Assembly: GCA_023423695.1 (NCBI GenBank)
Contig: JAFAFA010000006.1
Location: 62,001 to 126,000 of the forward strand
Length of the DNA stretch: 64,000 nucleotides
Source of the DNA: Pseudomonadota bacterium
GTDB taxonomy: Bacteria; Pseudomonadota; Alphaproteobacteria; Azospirillales; Azospirillaceae
Direction: 5' to 3'
Shown here: positions 8,803 through 17,828 of the stretch, one piece after another
Layout of the letters: the number at the start of each line of letters is the position of its first letter
How positions within the stretch are numbered: the stretch's first letter is position 1
The notes under the pieces: generated by a model
Seen by the model: the letters and a program-made list of their open reading frames with translations, nothing else
What the model was told of the DNA's origin: nothing
The model's database searches: none
Position numbers and translations under genes: made by a program

Positions 8803-8828
8803 CAATACAAAGTATTGCTATTCAATAC
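8803..8828. promoter_or_regulatory. Candidate IclR operator: three CAATAC half-sites
   Basis: The divergent region between the IclR gene and the crotonase gene contains CAATAC-AAA-GTATTG (8803-8817, perfect inverted repeat) followed by a third CAATAC at 8823-8828 in direct orientation. PcaU and PobR, IclR-family regulators of Acinetobacter, bind this kind of arrangement: a palindrome plus one direct repeat. A -35-like TTGACA lies at 8771-8776, reading toward the crotonase. Binding here could therefore control that promoter. Confidence 0.6.
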
Positions 8829-8936
8829 AGCGCGCGGCGATGCCGCTTTCGACCCCCTTTTCCCGCGGGGCATCCGGCCGTGGGCGCAGAGTTGCGCCGG
8901 CCCCGGACTGCCCTGCCGTTCGACAGGAGCGCATCC

Positions 8937-9713
8937 GTGACCGACTTCATCCTCACCGAGACCCGCGGCCCGGTCGGCGTCATCACGCTGAACCGTCCTG
9001 AGGTGCTGAATGCCTGGAACAAGGCGATGCGCGACGCCCTGGTCGTCGCCTTCGACCGGCTGGAGGCCGACGGCGCCGTCGGCGCCATCATCCTGACCGG
9101 GGCCGGCGACCGCGCCTTCGGTGCGGGACAGGATCTCAACGAAACCAAGAGCTTCGATGCCGAGCGCGCCGAGGAATGGGTGGCGGAGTGGGAGCGGCTC
9201 TATCACCGCATGCGCACCCTGTCGAAGCCGCTGGTGGTGGCACTGAACGGCGTGGCAGCCGGTTCCGCCTTCCAGGTCGCGCTTCTGGGCGACCTGCGCG
9301 TCGGCCATCCCGGCGTCCGCATGGGCCAGCCGGAGATCAATTCCGGCATCGCCAGCACCACCGGCCCCTGGATCATGAAGGAGATGATCGGGCTGGCCCG
9401 AACCATCGACCTGACCCTGACCGGCCGGCTGATGGAGGCGCAGGAATGCCATGCCATCGGCCTGATCAACCGTCTCGTCCCGCAGGAGCGCGTGATGGCC
9501 GAAGCGCTGGAACTCGCCGGCGAACTGGCTGCGAAGCCCCCGGTCGCCATGCGCCTGGACAAGCAGCGCTTCCGCGAGATGACCGAGGCCGGCTTCCGCG
9601 ACTCCCTGGCCGCCGGCGTGCGCATCCAACGCGAAGCCTACGCGTCGGGTGAGCCGGCGCGGATGATGGAGGAGTTCCTGGCAAAGCGCGCCGCGCGCAA
9701 GACGGCGGCCTGA
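8937..9713 (+). CDS. Enoyl-CoA hydratase/isomerase (crotonase) family protein
   Basis: This 258-residue protein starts at GTG 8937, placed by an AGGAGC ribosome-binding site at 8925-8930; an ATG further upstream has no such site. The crotonase fold is evident from GVITLNRPEVLNAWN near residue 15, the first oxyanion-hole loop AFGAGQDLNE, the second loop NGVAAGSAFQVALLGDLRVG, and the C-terminal ARMMEEFLAKR helix. The family hydrates or isomerises acyl-CoA esters. With the CoA ligase at the other end of the block and an ABC importer between them, it probably acts on the CoA ester of an imported acid. The exact substrate cannot be read from the sequence. Confidence 0.88.
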   Translation: MTDFILTETRGPVGVITLNRPEVLNAWNKAMRDALVVAFDRLEADGAVGAIILTGAGDRAFGAGQDLNETKSFDAERAEEWVAEWERLYHRMRTLSKPLVVALNGVAAGSAFQVALLGDLRVGHPGVRMGQPEINSGIASTTGPWIMKEMIGLARTIDLTLTGRLMEAQECHAIGLINRLVPQERVMAEALELAGELAAKPPVAMRLDKQRFREMTEAGFRDSLAAGVRIQREAYASGEPARMMEEFLAKRAARKTAA

Positions 9714-9829
9714 CAGGGCATCCGCCCAACACGGACATGGGGCGGCCTATGGCCGTCCCTGCCCCCTTCGAAGCTTTCTCCATCAACCGGGCGACCACAA
9801 GACCCGGCCAGCGAACAGGGATTCAGAGC

Positions 9830-10930
9830 ATGGGCAAGACCGACGATTTCACCATCAACCGCCGCAGCCTGCTTGCCACCGCAGTGACGGGAGCGGCGGG
9901 CACCGCGCTGGGCGCCGCGCTGCCGGTCGCCCTTTCGGCCGGAATGAGCCGTCCGGCGATGGCGCAGACGACCCAGATCACCGTGGCCGATCCGGGCGGC
10001 CCCTACAGCCCGGCCTTCCGCAAGGCGTTCTACGATCCGTTCGAGAAGGCGACCGGCATCAAGGTCGTCAATGTCGCCCGCGAGGCCGAACCGACCGCCC
10101 AGTTCAAGGCGATCGTCGAGACCAAATCCTACAGCTGGGACGTCTGCACCCTGACCCTGTCGGCCCGCGACATCCTGGCCCGCCAGAACCTGCTGGAATC
10201 CCTGGATTTCCCGGCCTCCGACGCTCCGGGGCTGATGCCGGACGCGCTGACCGGCCAGTGGATGGGAACGGACGTCTATTCGACGATCCTCGCCTACCGG
10301 ACCGACAAGTTCCCGTCCAACCCGCCGCAGAGCTGGGCCGATTTCTGGAATGTCGAGAAGTTCCCCGGCCGCCGTTCCCTGCGCAAGAACGCCATCGATA
10401 CGCTGGAACAGGCCCTGCTGGCGGACGGCGTGCCGCTGGACCAGCTCTACCCGCTGGACGTCGAGCGCGCCTACAAGAGCCTGGAGCGCATCCGCCCGCA
10501 CATCGCCGCATGGTGGACCGGCGGCGCCCAGTCCACCCAGCTGATCCAGAGCGGCGAGGTGGACATGATCGCCCTTTGGAACGCCCGCGCCCAGGCCGCC
10601 ATCGACGGCGGCGCGCCGGTGAAGATCTCGTGGAACCAGGGCCTCTATTCCATCGAGGGCTGGGGGATCCCGCGCGGCAACCCGCGCGCCGATGCCGCCC
10701 GCAAATTCATCAAGTTCTGCGCCGATCCCCAGCGCCAGGCGATCTTCACCGAGGCGCTGTCCTACGGCCCGACCAACCTCAAGGCCTATGACAGCATCCC
10801 GAAGGAGCGCGCGCAGGCGCTGCCCACCTTCCCCGAGAACCTGAAGCGGATGACCATCGCGCGCGAGGACTGGTGGGGTGCCAACCGGTCCAAGATGAGC
10901 GAGCGGTTCAACGCCTGGATCCTCGGCTGA
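9830..10930 (+). CDS. Spermidine/putrescine-type ABC transporter substrate-binding protein, Tat-exported
   Basis: This 366-residue periplasmic protein starts at ATG 9830, just ahead of a twin-arginine signal (INRRSLLATAVTGAAG) that ends near ARPAMAQ-type residues around position 43 (SRPAMAQT). The mature part has the PotD/extracellular solute-binding family 1 pattern: ITVADPGGPYSPAFRKAFYDPFEKATGIKV split over the first strand and helix, and WNQGLYSIEGWGIPRGNP in the middle. It is followed directly by the ATPase and the fused permease. Homologues bind polyamines or other small organic amines and acids. The linkage to a CoA ligase and crotonase argues for a catabolic substrate rather than polyamines as such. 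Confidence 0.88.
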   Translation: MGKTDDFTINRRSLLATAVTGAAGTALGAALPVALSAGMSRPAMAQTTQITVADPGGPYSPAFRKAFYDPFEKATGIKVVNVAREAEPTAQFKAIVETKSYSWDVCTLTLSARDILARQNLLESLDFPASDAPGLMPDALTGQWMGTDVYSTILAYRTDKFPSNPPQSWADFWNVEKFPGRRSLRKNAIDTLEQALLADGVPLDQLYPLDVERAYKSLERIRPHIAAWWTGGAQSTQLIQSGEVDMIALWNARAQAAIDGGAPVKISWNQGLYSIEGWGIPRGNPRADAARKFIKFCADPQRQAIFTEALSYGPTNLKAYDSIPKERAQALPTFPENLKRMTIAREDWWGANRSKMSERFNAWILG

Positions 10931-10955
10931 CGACCATCACAGGAGACCCGCCGCC

Positions 10956-12032
10956 ATGTCCCCCTCCCACGGAACGGCCCCTCCCGCCTGCAAACTGCTG
11001 GTCGATGGCCTCACCAAGAGCTACGGCTCCGTCGTCGCCCTGCAACCCACCCGCCTGGAGGTTCCGGCGGGCGAGTTCCTGACGCTGCTGGGCCCCTCCG
11101 GCTCCGGCAAGACCACGCTTCTGCAGATGATCTGCGGGCTGGTGGAGCCGAATGGCGGGCGCATCCTGATCGACGGCCGCGACGAAACCCGCACCCCCGT
11201 CCACAAGCGCGACATCGGGCTGGTGTTCCAGCATTACGCCCTGTTCCCGCATCTGACGGTGGCGGAGAACATCGGCTTCCCCCTGCGCATGCGGGGGGTC
11301 GCGGCCTCAGACCTCGACCGCCGGGTCCGCGACGCGCTCGACATGGTCCATCTTGGCCATCTCCGCGACCGCTTCCCCAAGGAATTGTCGGGCGGACAGC
11401 AGCAGCGCGTCGCGCTGGCGCGCTGCTTCGTCTACCAGCCCTCCGTCATCCTGATGGACGAACCGCTGGGGGCGCTGGACAAGAAGCTGCGCGAGCACAT
11501 GCAGTACGAGATCAAGCGGCTGCACCGCGAGACCGGCGCCACCATCATCTACGTCACCCATGACCAGGAGGAGGCCCTGGCCATGTCGGACCGCATCTGC
11601 CTGATGAACCATGCGCGCATCGAGCAGATCGGCACCCCCCACGACATCTACGCCCGCCCGAAGACCGCCTTCGCCGCCGATTTCATCGGCGTTTCGAACA
11701 TCTTCCGCGGCCATATCCAGCAGGACGAGGGCGGCGCCCCGATCCTGGTGACCGGCGGAGGCCGCTTCCGGCTGTCGGCCGCCGCTTCGGGCCAGGGCGA
11801 GGCGTCGCTGATCGTCCGCCCCGAGCAGCTCGACCTCGACGGCGAGGGCGACAACGAAGTGTCGGGCCAGGTGGTCGATACCGTCTATGCCGGGTCGGAA
11901 ACCCGCGTGCTGGTGGCGCTGGGCGACCAGTCCACCATCACCGTGCGGCTGCGGCGCGGCATGTCCCCGCCGCCGCTGGGCGACCGGGTCGCCGTGCGCT
12001 GGCACAGCGACGCCGGGGTGCTGGTGTCATGA
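10956..12032 (+). CDS. ABC transporter ATP-binding protein, PotA type
   Basis: This 358-residue ATPase shows Walker A GPSGSGKTT, a Q-loop in GLVFQHYALFPHLTV, the signature LSGGQQQRVALARC, and Walker B VILMDEPLGALD followed by the His switch (VTHDQEEALAMSD). The C-terminal roughly 110 residues form the TOBE regulatory domain typical of the polyamine/iron/sulfate importers (LIVRPEQLDLDGEG). It energises uptake through the fused permease, whose gene overlaps its stop by 4 bp (ATGA). The translation start follows a GGAGACCC-like ribosome-binding site. Confidence 0.93.
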   Translation: MSPSHGTAPPACKLLVDGLTKSYGSVVALQPTRLEVPAGEFLTLLGPSGSGKTTLLQMICGLVEPNGGRILIDGRDETRTPVHKRDIGLVFQHYALFPHLTVAENIGFPLRMRGVAASDLDRRVRDALDMVHLGHLRDRFPKELSGGQQQRVALARCFVYQPSVILMDEPLGALDKKLREHMQYEIKRLHRETGATIIYVTHDQEEALAMSDRICLMNHARIEQIGTPHDIYARPKTAFAADFIGVSNIFRGHIQQDEGGAPILVTGGGRFRLSAAASGQGEASLIVRPEQLDLDGEGDNEVSGQVVDTVYAGSETRVLVALGDQSTITVRLRRGMSPPPLGDRVAVRWHSDAGVLVS

Positions 12033-13792
12033 GCGCCGCCATCCTGCACGGCTCCGCCGAGGGCGGCTTGAGGCAGCGTCTGCGCTTCGGCCCGCTCTGG
12101 CTGGCGGCGCCCGGCATCGCCTTTCTGGCGGTCTTCTTCATCTATCCGGTCCTGCGGCTGCTCGGGCTCAGCGTCCAGGATGCCGACACCGGCGCCTGGA
12201 CGGGGGACCATTACGCCCGCATCGTCGACACCGGCGTCTATTTCCGCGTCCTGATGGGCACCTTCCGCATCGCCGGGCTGACGGCGCTGTTCTCGCTTCT
12301 GCTGGGCTACCCGCTGGCCTATTGGCTGGCGCAACTGCCGGAGCGCAGGCGCGGCGCGATGGTGCTGGCGGTGATGATCCCGTTCTGGACCAGTTATCTG
12401 GTGAAGACCTTCGCCTGGATGGTGATCCTGGGACGGACCGGCGTCATCAACGGCATCCTGTCGGCCGGCGGCCTGCCGACACCGGAGATGCTGCACAACG
12501 AATTCGGCGTGATGGTCGGCATGGTGCACGCGATGCTGCCGCTGGCGGTGCTGACCATGCTGCCGGTGATGACCGGGATCGACCGCAGGCTGGTTCAGGC
12601 GGCCGAAACGCTGGGGGCGGCGCCGGGCCACGCCTTCTGGCTGGTCTATTTCCAGCTGTCGCTGCCGGGTGTCGCGGCGGCTGGGCTGCTGACCTTCATC
12701 TCGTCGCTGGGCTTCTTCATCGTCCCGGCCCTGCTGGGCGGACCGCAGCAGACCATGCTGGCGCAGCTGATCATCACCCAGATCCAGGAGATGCTGAACT
12801 GGGCCTTCGCCGGCGCGCTGGCGACATTCATGCTGACGGCGGCTCTGGTCACCTGCTGGGTCTACGACCGCGTCTTCGGCCTGTCCACCCTGTCGGGCGA
12901 GGGATCCCGGCGCAAGACGGGCGGCGGCGGCATGCGCAAGGCCGGCCAGCGCATCCTGTCGGCCCTGGCAGCGCTCACCGCCGCGGCGGCGCGGGTGACG
13001 GCGCCGGTGCTGGGCGAGCGGGGCCGCGACCGGCTTCCGGCGATCTATTCGACGCTGGTGCTGGTCTTCCTGGTGGCGCCGGCCGTCGTGGTGGTGCCGA
13101 TCGCCTTCACCAGCTCGCCCTTCCTCGACTTCCCGCCGCCGGGCTACAGCCTGAAATGGTTCGAGGTCTATTTCGGATCCGACCTGTGGCTGGGCGCCAC
13201 CCTGCGCTCCTTCGGCGTCGCCTTCGCCACCGCCATACTGGCGACCCTGGTGGCCGGACTGGCCGCCCTGGCGCTCGCCCGCTCCACCTCGCGCTGGCGC
13301 GGGGCCATCTTCGCCCTGTTCCTGGCGCCGATGATCGTTCCGCGCATCGTCATCGCCGTCGGGCTGTTCTACCTGTTCGCCCAGATCGGGCTGGTCGCCA
13401 CCGACCTCGGCCTGATCATCGGCCATACCGTGCTGGCCCTGCCCTTCGCCTTCGTCGCCATCGCCGCCGTGGTGAAGGGACATGACTGGCGCCTGGACCA
13501 GGCTGCGGCGACGCTCGGCGCCAACCGGGTGCAGACGCTGATGCGGATCACGGTTCCGCTGATCCGCGGCGGTCTGGTGGCGGCCTTCCTGTTCGCCTTC
13601 ATCACCTCCTTCGATGAATTGACCGTGGCGATCTTCGTCAGCGGCGGGGTCAAGACCACCCTGCCCAAGCAGATGTGGGACGACATGATCCTGCAGTTGA
13701 ACCCGACTCTGGCCTCGGTGTCGGTCGTCGTCTTCGTCATCGTCATGGCGCTCCTGCTGATCGCCGAACGGCTGCGCCGCTCCGGCCGCTGA
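12029..13792 (+). CDS. Fused PotB-PotC-type ABC transporter permease
   Basis: This 587-residue membrane protein combines two binding-protein-dependent permease domains that are usually separate genes. Each half ends in the EAA-loop motif contacting the ATPase: QAAETLGAAPGHAFWLVYF in the first half and QAAATLGANRVQTLMRI in the second. About six transmembrane segments can be picked out per half, with a charged linker near residues 290-340 rich in Gly, Arg and Ala. Overlap with the ATPase gene indicates coupled translation. The fusion fixes a 1:1 ratio of the two permease halves. Some other alphaproteobacterial polyamine-type transporters are also fused, so this is uncommon rather than unique. 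Confidence 0.9.
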   Translation: MSAAILHGSAEGGLRQRLRFGPLWLAAPGIAFLAVFFIYPVLRLLGLSVQDADTGAWTGDHYARIVDTGVYFRVLMGTFRIAGLTALFSLLLGYPLAYWLAQLPERRRGAMVLAVMIPFWTSYLVKTFAWMVILGRTGVINGILSAGGLPTPEMLHNEFGVMVGMVHAMLPLAVLTMLPVMTGIDRRLVQAAETLGAAPGHAFWLVYFQLSLPGVAAAGLLTFISSLGFFIVPALLGGPQQTMLAQLIITQIQEMLNWAFAGALATFMLTAALVTCWVYDRVFGLSTLSGEGSRRKTGGGGMRKAGQRILSALAALTAAAARVTAPVLGERGRDRLPAIYSTLVLVFLVAPAVVVVPIAFTSSPFLDFPPPGYSLKWFEVYFGSDLWLGATLRSFGVAFATAILATLVAGLAALALARSTSRWRGAIFALFLAPMIVPRIVIAVGLFYLFAQIGLVATDLGLIIGHTVLALPFAFVAIAAVVKGHDWRLDQAAATLGANRVQTLMRITVPLIRGGLVAAFLFAFITSFDELTVAIFVSGGVKTTLPKQMWDDMILQLNPTLASVSVVVFVIVMALLLIAERLRRSGR

Positions 13793-13858
13793 GACGCAAC
13801 TCTCAAGACGCCGCCCTCAGGACGCCACCCCCATCACCCCTTCAGAGATCCATTGATC

Positions 13859-15415
13859 ATGTCCGATTTCGACACCGGGTTCGCCGGCCTGCTGACCCAG
13901 GCCGCACGGACCGACGGCGAGCGCCTGTTCGCCCGCTACAACGGCAATCCGCTGACCGTCCATGCGCTCGACCGCCAGTCGGACAGCGTCGCGGCGGAGC
14001 TTCGGCGGATGGGGCTGGTTCCCGGCGACCGGGTGGCGCTGATGCAGCGCAACAGCCCGGCGGTTCTGTCCACGCTGTTCGGCCTCGCCAAGGCCGGACT
14101 GGTGTGGGTTCCGATCAACGCCCAGCAGCGCGGCGACGGGCTGCGCTACATCCTGGACCATTCCGATCCCGCCGCCGTGCTGGCCGACGCCGACCTCGTG
14201 CCGGTGATCGCCGAATGCGGCGCCGACCTGTCCGGCAAGCCGCTGGTCGTGGCCGGTGCCGGGGCTGGAGCCGGAACCGATACTCCTGCTGGCGCCCTGC
14301 GGCTGGAGCCGATGCTGGACAGCGGAGCGCGGTTCGAGGGCGCGCTTCCCGGCCCCGACGATCCCTTCGCCATCATGTACACCTCCGGCACCACCGGCCG
14401 GCCGAAGGGGGCGCTGGTCACCCACCGCATGATGCGGCTGGCGGGCGAGGCGGTGGCCCGCGTGTCCGCCGCCCGCGATGGCGACGTCCTGTTCGTCTGG
14501 GAACCGCTCTATCACATCGGCGGCGCCCAGATGATCGTGCTCCCGCTGATCCGGGCAGTGTCGCTGGCGATGGTCGACCGCTTCAGCGCCAGCCGTTTCT
14601 GGGATCAGGTCCGCGACTATGGCGCCACCCACATCCACCACCTGGGCGGCATCCTGCAAATCCTGCTGAAGCAGCCGCCGAGCCCGCGGGACCGCGATCA
14701 CCCCGTGCGCATCGCCTGGGGCGGCGGCTGCCCCAAGGAGACCTGGACGCCTTTCGAAGAGAGGTTCGGCGTCCAGATCCGCGAATGCTACGGAATGACC
14801 GAGGCGTCGAGCATCACCACCTGCAACGACGAGGGCACCGTCGGCGCGGTCGGGCGGCCGATGCCCTGGTTCTCCGTCCAGCTGCTGGACGAGACCGGCA
14901 ACCCGGTTCCCCAGGGCGAGCGCGGCGAGATCGTGGTCCGCACCAGCGTGCCCGGCGCGCTGTTCACCGGCTATTTCCGCAACCCGGAGGCGACGGCGCG
15001 GGCTTTGCGGGGGGGTGCGCTGCACACCGGCGACCTCGGCTCCCTGCTGCCCGACGGCACCCTGCTGTTCCACGGACGGATGACCGACAGCATGCGCTGC
15101 AAGGGGGAGAACGTCTCCGCCTGGGAGATCGAGCATATCGCCGCCACCCACCCGGCCATCGAGGACTGCGCCGTCATCGGCGTGACGGCGGAGATCGGCG
15201 AACAGGACATCAAGCTGTTCGTGAAGCCCAAGGCGGGAGCCGCGCTGGATATCCCATCCCTGTCCGACTGGCTCGGGCGGCAGCTGGCTCCCTATCAGAA
15301 CCCCCGCTACATCGCGGTGGTGGAGGAGTTCGAGCGCACGCCCAGCCAGCGGATCATGAAGCACCGCCTGCCGGCGGCCGTGCATGACAGCTGGGACCGT
15401 CAATCTGCCCGCTGA
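13859..15415 (+). CDS. Acyl/organic-acid CoA ligase (AMP-forming), CaiC-like
   Basis: This 518-residue member of the ANL superfamily starts at ATG 13859. The phosphate loop is YTSGTTGRPKGAL and the adenine-binding segment is CYGMTEASSITTCN. The hinge region is TGDLGSLLPDGTLLFHGRMTDSMR, broken into its usual A7/A8 pieces, and the catalytic lysine segment near the end is RTPSQRIMKHRL. The closest general pattern is crotonobetaine/carnitine-CoA ligase. It closes the transport-catabolism block that begins at 8937 and presumably activates the imported acid before the crotonase acts. There are 66 bp between it and the permease gene with no visible terminator, so it is probably in the same operon. 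Confidence 0.85.
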   Translation: MSDFDTGFAGLLTQAARTDGERLFARYNGNPLTVHALDRQSDSVAAELRRMGLVPGDRVALMQRNSPAVLSTLFGLAKAGLVWVPINAQQRGDGLRYILDHSDPAAVLADADLVPVIAECGADLSGKPLVVAGAGAGAGTDTPAGALRLEPMLDSGARFEGALPGPDDPFAIMYTSGTTGRPKGALVTHRMMRLAGEAVARVSAARDGDVLFVWEPLYHIGGAQMIVLPLIRAVSLAMVDRFSASRFWDQVRDYGATHIHHLGGILQILLKQPPSPRDRDHPVRIAWGGGCPKETWTPFEERFGVQIRECYGMTEASSITTCNDEGTVGAVGRPMPWFSVQLLDETGNPVPQGERGEIVVRTSVPGALFTGYFRNPEATARALRGGALHTGDLGSLLPDGTLLFHGRMTDSMRCKGENVSAWEIEHIAATHPAIEDCAVIGVTAEIGEQDIKLFVKPKAGAALDIPSLSDWLGRQLAPYQNPRYIAVVEEFERTPSQRIMKHRLPAAVHDSWDRQSAR

Positions 15416-15453
15416 GGATGGTCGGGCTACGCGGCTCCCGCCACGGAGCCGCG

Positions 15454-16494
15454 TCAGCGTTTCAGCATCGCAAAGGCCGGAATGGCGACGCGGTGGACCA
15501 GCGGGATCAGCAGCGCGCCGAGAAGAAGCCCGACAATGCCTGCGATCCCGGCGGCCACCAGCCATTCCATCACCGCCGCCCCTACCGGAAGCGCATGGCC
15601 GACCGCCACGGCTGCGTCGTGGATCGCATGCCCGAGTTCCTCCAGGCCATAGCCCTCCAGACCATGGATGATGATGCCGCCGCCGACCCAGAGCATCGCG
15701 GCGGTGCCGACGAGGCTGAGCAGCTTGAGAAACAGCGGCATTCCATAGACGAGACCGCGGCCAAGCCCCTGCGTCAGCGGGCGCAGCATCCGGTCCGCCC
15801 CGCCCGGTGCGCCGGGGGCCGGGCGCCGCAGCCCGAAGATGCTGGAAACGGGCCGGTCGTTCTGCGCCAGGGAAAGGCCGACGTCGTCGGCCTTCACGAT
15901 CAGGGCCACCGTGCCGTAGACCGCGACGGTGATGCCGGCCCCGACGATGGCCAGGACCAGTGCCTGCATCCAGAAGGAGGAAACCTCCGCGGCGACGGCG
16001 GACAGCGTGATCGCCATGATCTCGGCGGACAGGATCAGGTCGGTCTTGATCGCGCTGTTCACCTTGGAATCTTCGAATTGCCGGGCCGACTGCCGGTCGG
16101 CCATGCCCTCTGCGCCATGGCCGTCATGAGCGTCGTGCGGCCAGATGGCTTCGAAGATCTTCTCCGCCCCTTCGTAGCAAAGGAAGGCGCCGCCCATCAT
16201 GAGCAGCGGCGTGATGGCCCAGGGCGCCACGAGGCTCAGAACCAGGGCGGCCGGCAACAGCAGGATCAGCTTGTTCTTCAAGGAACCGACGGCGATCTTG
16301 CCGATGATCGGCAATTCACGATCCGCCGTGAATCCCACGACATAGCGTGGCGTGACGGCAGCGTCGTCGACCACCACGCCGGCGGCTTTGGCTCCCGCCT
16401 TCGCGGCCTGCCCGGCGGCATCGTCCAGTGAAGCGGCTGCGACCTTGGTCAAGCCGACCACGTCGTCAAGCAGTGCGATCAGTCCTGTGCTCAA
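15454..16494 (-). CDS. DUF808 (YedI-like) inner membrane protein
   Basis: This 346-residue protein starts with TTG at 16494 on the minus strand, preceded by a GAGGAG ribosome-binding site about 9 nt away. The N-terminus (LIALLDDVVGLTKVAAASLDD) and the central VVGFTADRELPIIGKIAVGS segment are diagnostic of the DUF808/YedI family. Several hydrophobic segments follow (LILLLPAALVLSLVAPW, ALVLAIVGAGITVAVYG, and two near the C-terminus). The function of the family is not established. It is convergent with the CoA ligase gene and appears to be its own transcription unit. Confidence 0.85.
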   Translation of the reverse strand: MSTGLIALLDDVVGLTKVAAASLDDAAGQAAKAGAKAAGVVVDDAAVTPRYVVGFTADRELPIIGKIAVGSLKNKLILLLPAALVLSLVAPWAITPLLMMGGAFLCYEGAEKIFEAIWPHDAHDGHGAEGMADRQSARQFEDSKVNSAIKTDLILSAEIMAITLSAVAAEVSSFWMQALVLAIVGAGITVAVYGTVALIVKADDVGLSLAQNDRPVSSIFGLRRPAPGAPGGADRMLRPLTQGLGRGLVYGMPLFLKLLSLVGTAAMLWVGGGIIIHGLEGYGLEELGHAIHDAAVAVGHALPVGAAVMEWLVAAGIAGIVGLLLGALLIPLVHRVAIPAFAMLKR

Positions 16495-16950
16495 GGAAAC
16501 GGCTCCTCATGGTCCCGGAGCCATCCTAACAAACATCGACCCGCAGCATTCCGAATTTCATCCGGATGCCGAGCCGACTCGCAGGACATGGGTTCCAAGG
16601 ACCCGAGGTCACCGTTGTGCAGCGGCCGAGCAGCACGACGCCCGGATCGTAAGTCTGCAGGCTGCCGCGAAGCTTCCGCTGGGATCGACGCCCTGGACGG
16701 GCCGAGCATCAGATCGTGGCCAACGCTCTGGCGTCGGTGCGGCTGCTCCACACCCTCCATGGCCTCGATGAGCAAATGAGGGAGTGGTTCGCCGAACTGT
16801 CTCGGGCGCTCCCGACCGAGGATGGCGGGCGGGGCTCAGACTGCGGACGGTGCACCTCTTCTCTACAGACAAAGGAGCGCCGTTCCACATTGGCGTTCCA
16901 AGGTCTGAAAGCCCATGGTGGGGACCATGCCGGGGGGATTCCGGTCGGGC
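16495..16950. other. Non-coding gap between DUF808 gene and small exported protein gene
   Basis: Several short reading frames cross this 456-bp stretch, but none has a convincing start, family similarity or consistent codon use. Near the DUF808 start there is a short dyad GGCTCC-N10-GGAGCC (16501-16522), which may only reflect the ribosome-binding site region. No insertion-sequence ends, tRNA or FNR-like dyad were recognised. Confidence 0.5.
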
Positions 16951-17346
16951 TCATCCTGGCGGTTGCCTCGGTCCGCCCGCCCCCGGTCCCATGGGCGGTT
17001 CCATGGGCCTCACCCCCATTCCGCCGCCCATTCCAGGTCCCCGCGGGCGCTCGGCCGGCGGTTCGGCGGGAAGGGTGATCCCGCGCTCCTTGGCGCGGGC
17101 CTCCATCTGGTCGTGGTGCTCGTCGCGTATGCGGGCGCGCTCCTCCTGCGTCTTGGCAGCGCGCATCCGGCGGCGGTACTCGTCCCGTTCCTCGCGCGTC
17201 ATCATCTGGCTGCCGAAAATCCGTTCCTGCTTCTGCTGCGCCTGCGGGGGCGGCTGATCGGCCGGCCGGCCCTGGGCCGACGTCGTGCCGGTCGCCGCGG
17301 CCCATGCGACAGCGGCCAGAGCAGCGGCGAGCGCAATCCTGTTCAT
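16951..17346 (-). CDS. Small periplasmic protein, Arg/Glu-rich helical core with Pro/Gly-rich tail
   Basis: This 131-residue protein starts at ATG 17346, after a strong GGAGGAGGG ribosome-binding site; a much longer upstream extension of the frame is rejected. A signal peptide (NRIALAAALAAVAWAAA, cleavage likely after TSAQ) precedes a charged helix: MTREERDEYRRRMRAAKTQ then EERARIRDEHHDQMEARAKERG. The last roughly 35 residues are Pro/Gly/Met-rich (PRGPGMGGGMGVRPM). Proteins of this pattern are widespread in proteobacteria as uncharacterised exported proteins. It may act in the periplasm as a metal-responsive or chaperone-like factor, but that is only a guess from composition. Confidence 0.75.
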   Translation of the reverse strand: MNRIALAAALAAVAWAAATGTTSAQGRPADQPPPQAQQKQERIFGSQMMTREERDEYRRRMRAAKTQEERARIRDEHHDQMEARAKERGITLPAEPPAERPRGPGMGGGMGVRPMEPPMGPGAGGPRQPPG

Positions 17347-17724
17347 GATGACCCTCCTCCGACAGACGTTAATGCGATGGCAGCACAGGGCGGGCGGCCT
17401 GATCGAGCATGTACTGGGCACGCCGCCGAGGACGCCTTCGAAGACCGGTGAATGGCCATAGGCGCCTCTCACGACGAGATCCGCATACAGCGCGCGCTTG
17501 GGCGGGGATCGCTCCGGTCGTGGAGAGTCCAGGCACTCAGGCTGCACCCGATCAGGGTCTTGTATCGGAACCTCGCCACCCCAGACGCCTCCAACTCTCA
17601 ACTGATTTATACCCCAACGTCCTCTCGCCGGAGCAATGTCCTTCCGGCAACATTTCCGGCCCCATAGTTTCGCCCCATTTATTTGGAGTTGCCTGCCGGC
17701 CCATTGGTATGGGTTCACATGAAA
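17347..17724. other. Intergenic region upstream of the FNR-like regulator operon
   Basis: No gene is supported here. It contains the promoter region of the small exported protein gene on the left and leads into the FNR box at 17725. Short reading frames on both strands lack ribosome-binding sites and family signals. Confidence 0.5.
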
Positions 17725-17738
17725 TTGATCCAGATCAG
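17725..17738. promoter_or_regulatory. Near-canonical FNR box TTGAT-CCAG-ATCAG
   Basis: The sequence matches the FNR/FixK consensus TTGAT-N4-ATCAA at nine of ten positions. Its centre is about 97 bp before the ATG at 17829, the first gene of the two-gene unit that includes the FNR-like regulator at 18225. It differs from nine related dyads further right, which nearly all have A instead of G at the third position of the left half-site. It may therefore be read by a different, canonical FNR or FixK protein encoded elsewhere. Confidence 0.7.
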
Positions 17739-17828
17739 ATCGCCATCCACTATGATGGGACAAGTCTAGGTGCTGAACGAGCCTCCCGAAATCGCCGTTA
17801 GGTTCACCTCAGCTCCGTGGAGATGACC

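Noticed and set aside
16501..16522. GGCTCC-N10-GGAGCC hairpin considered as a terminator or operator
   Set aside because: It overlaps the ribosome-binding site region of the DUF808 gene, has a short stem, and is not followed by a T-run.
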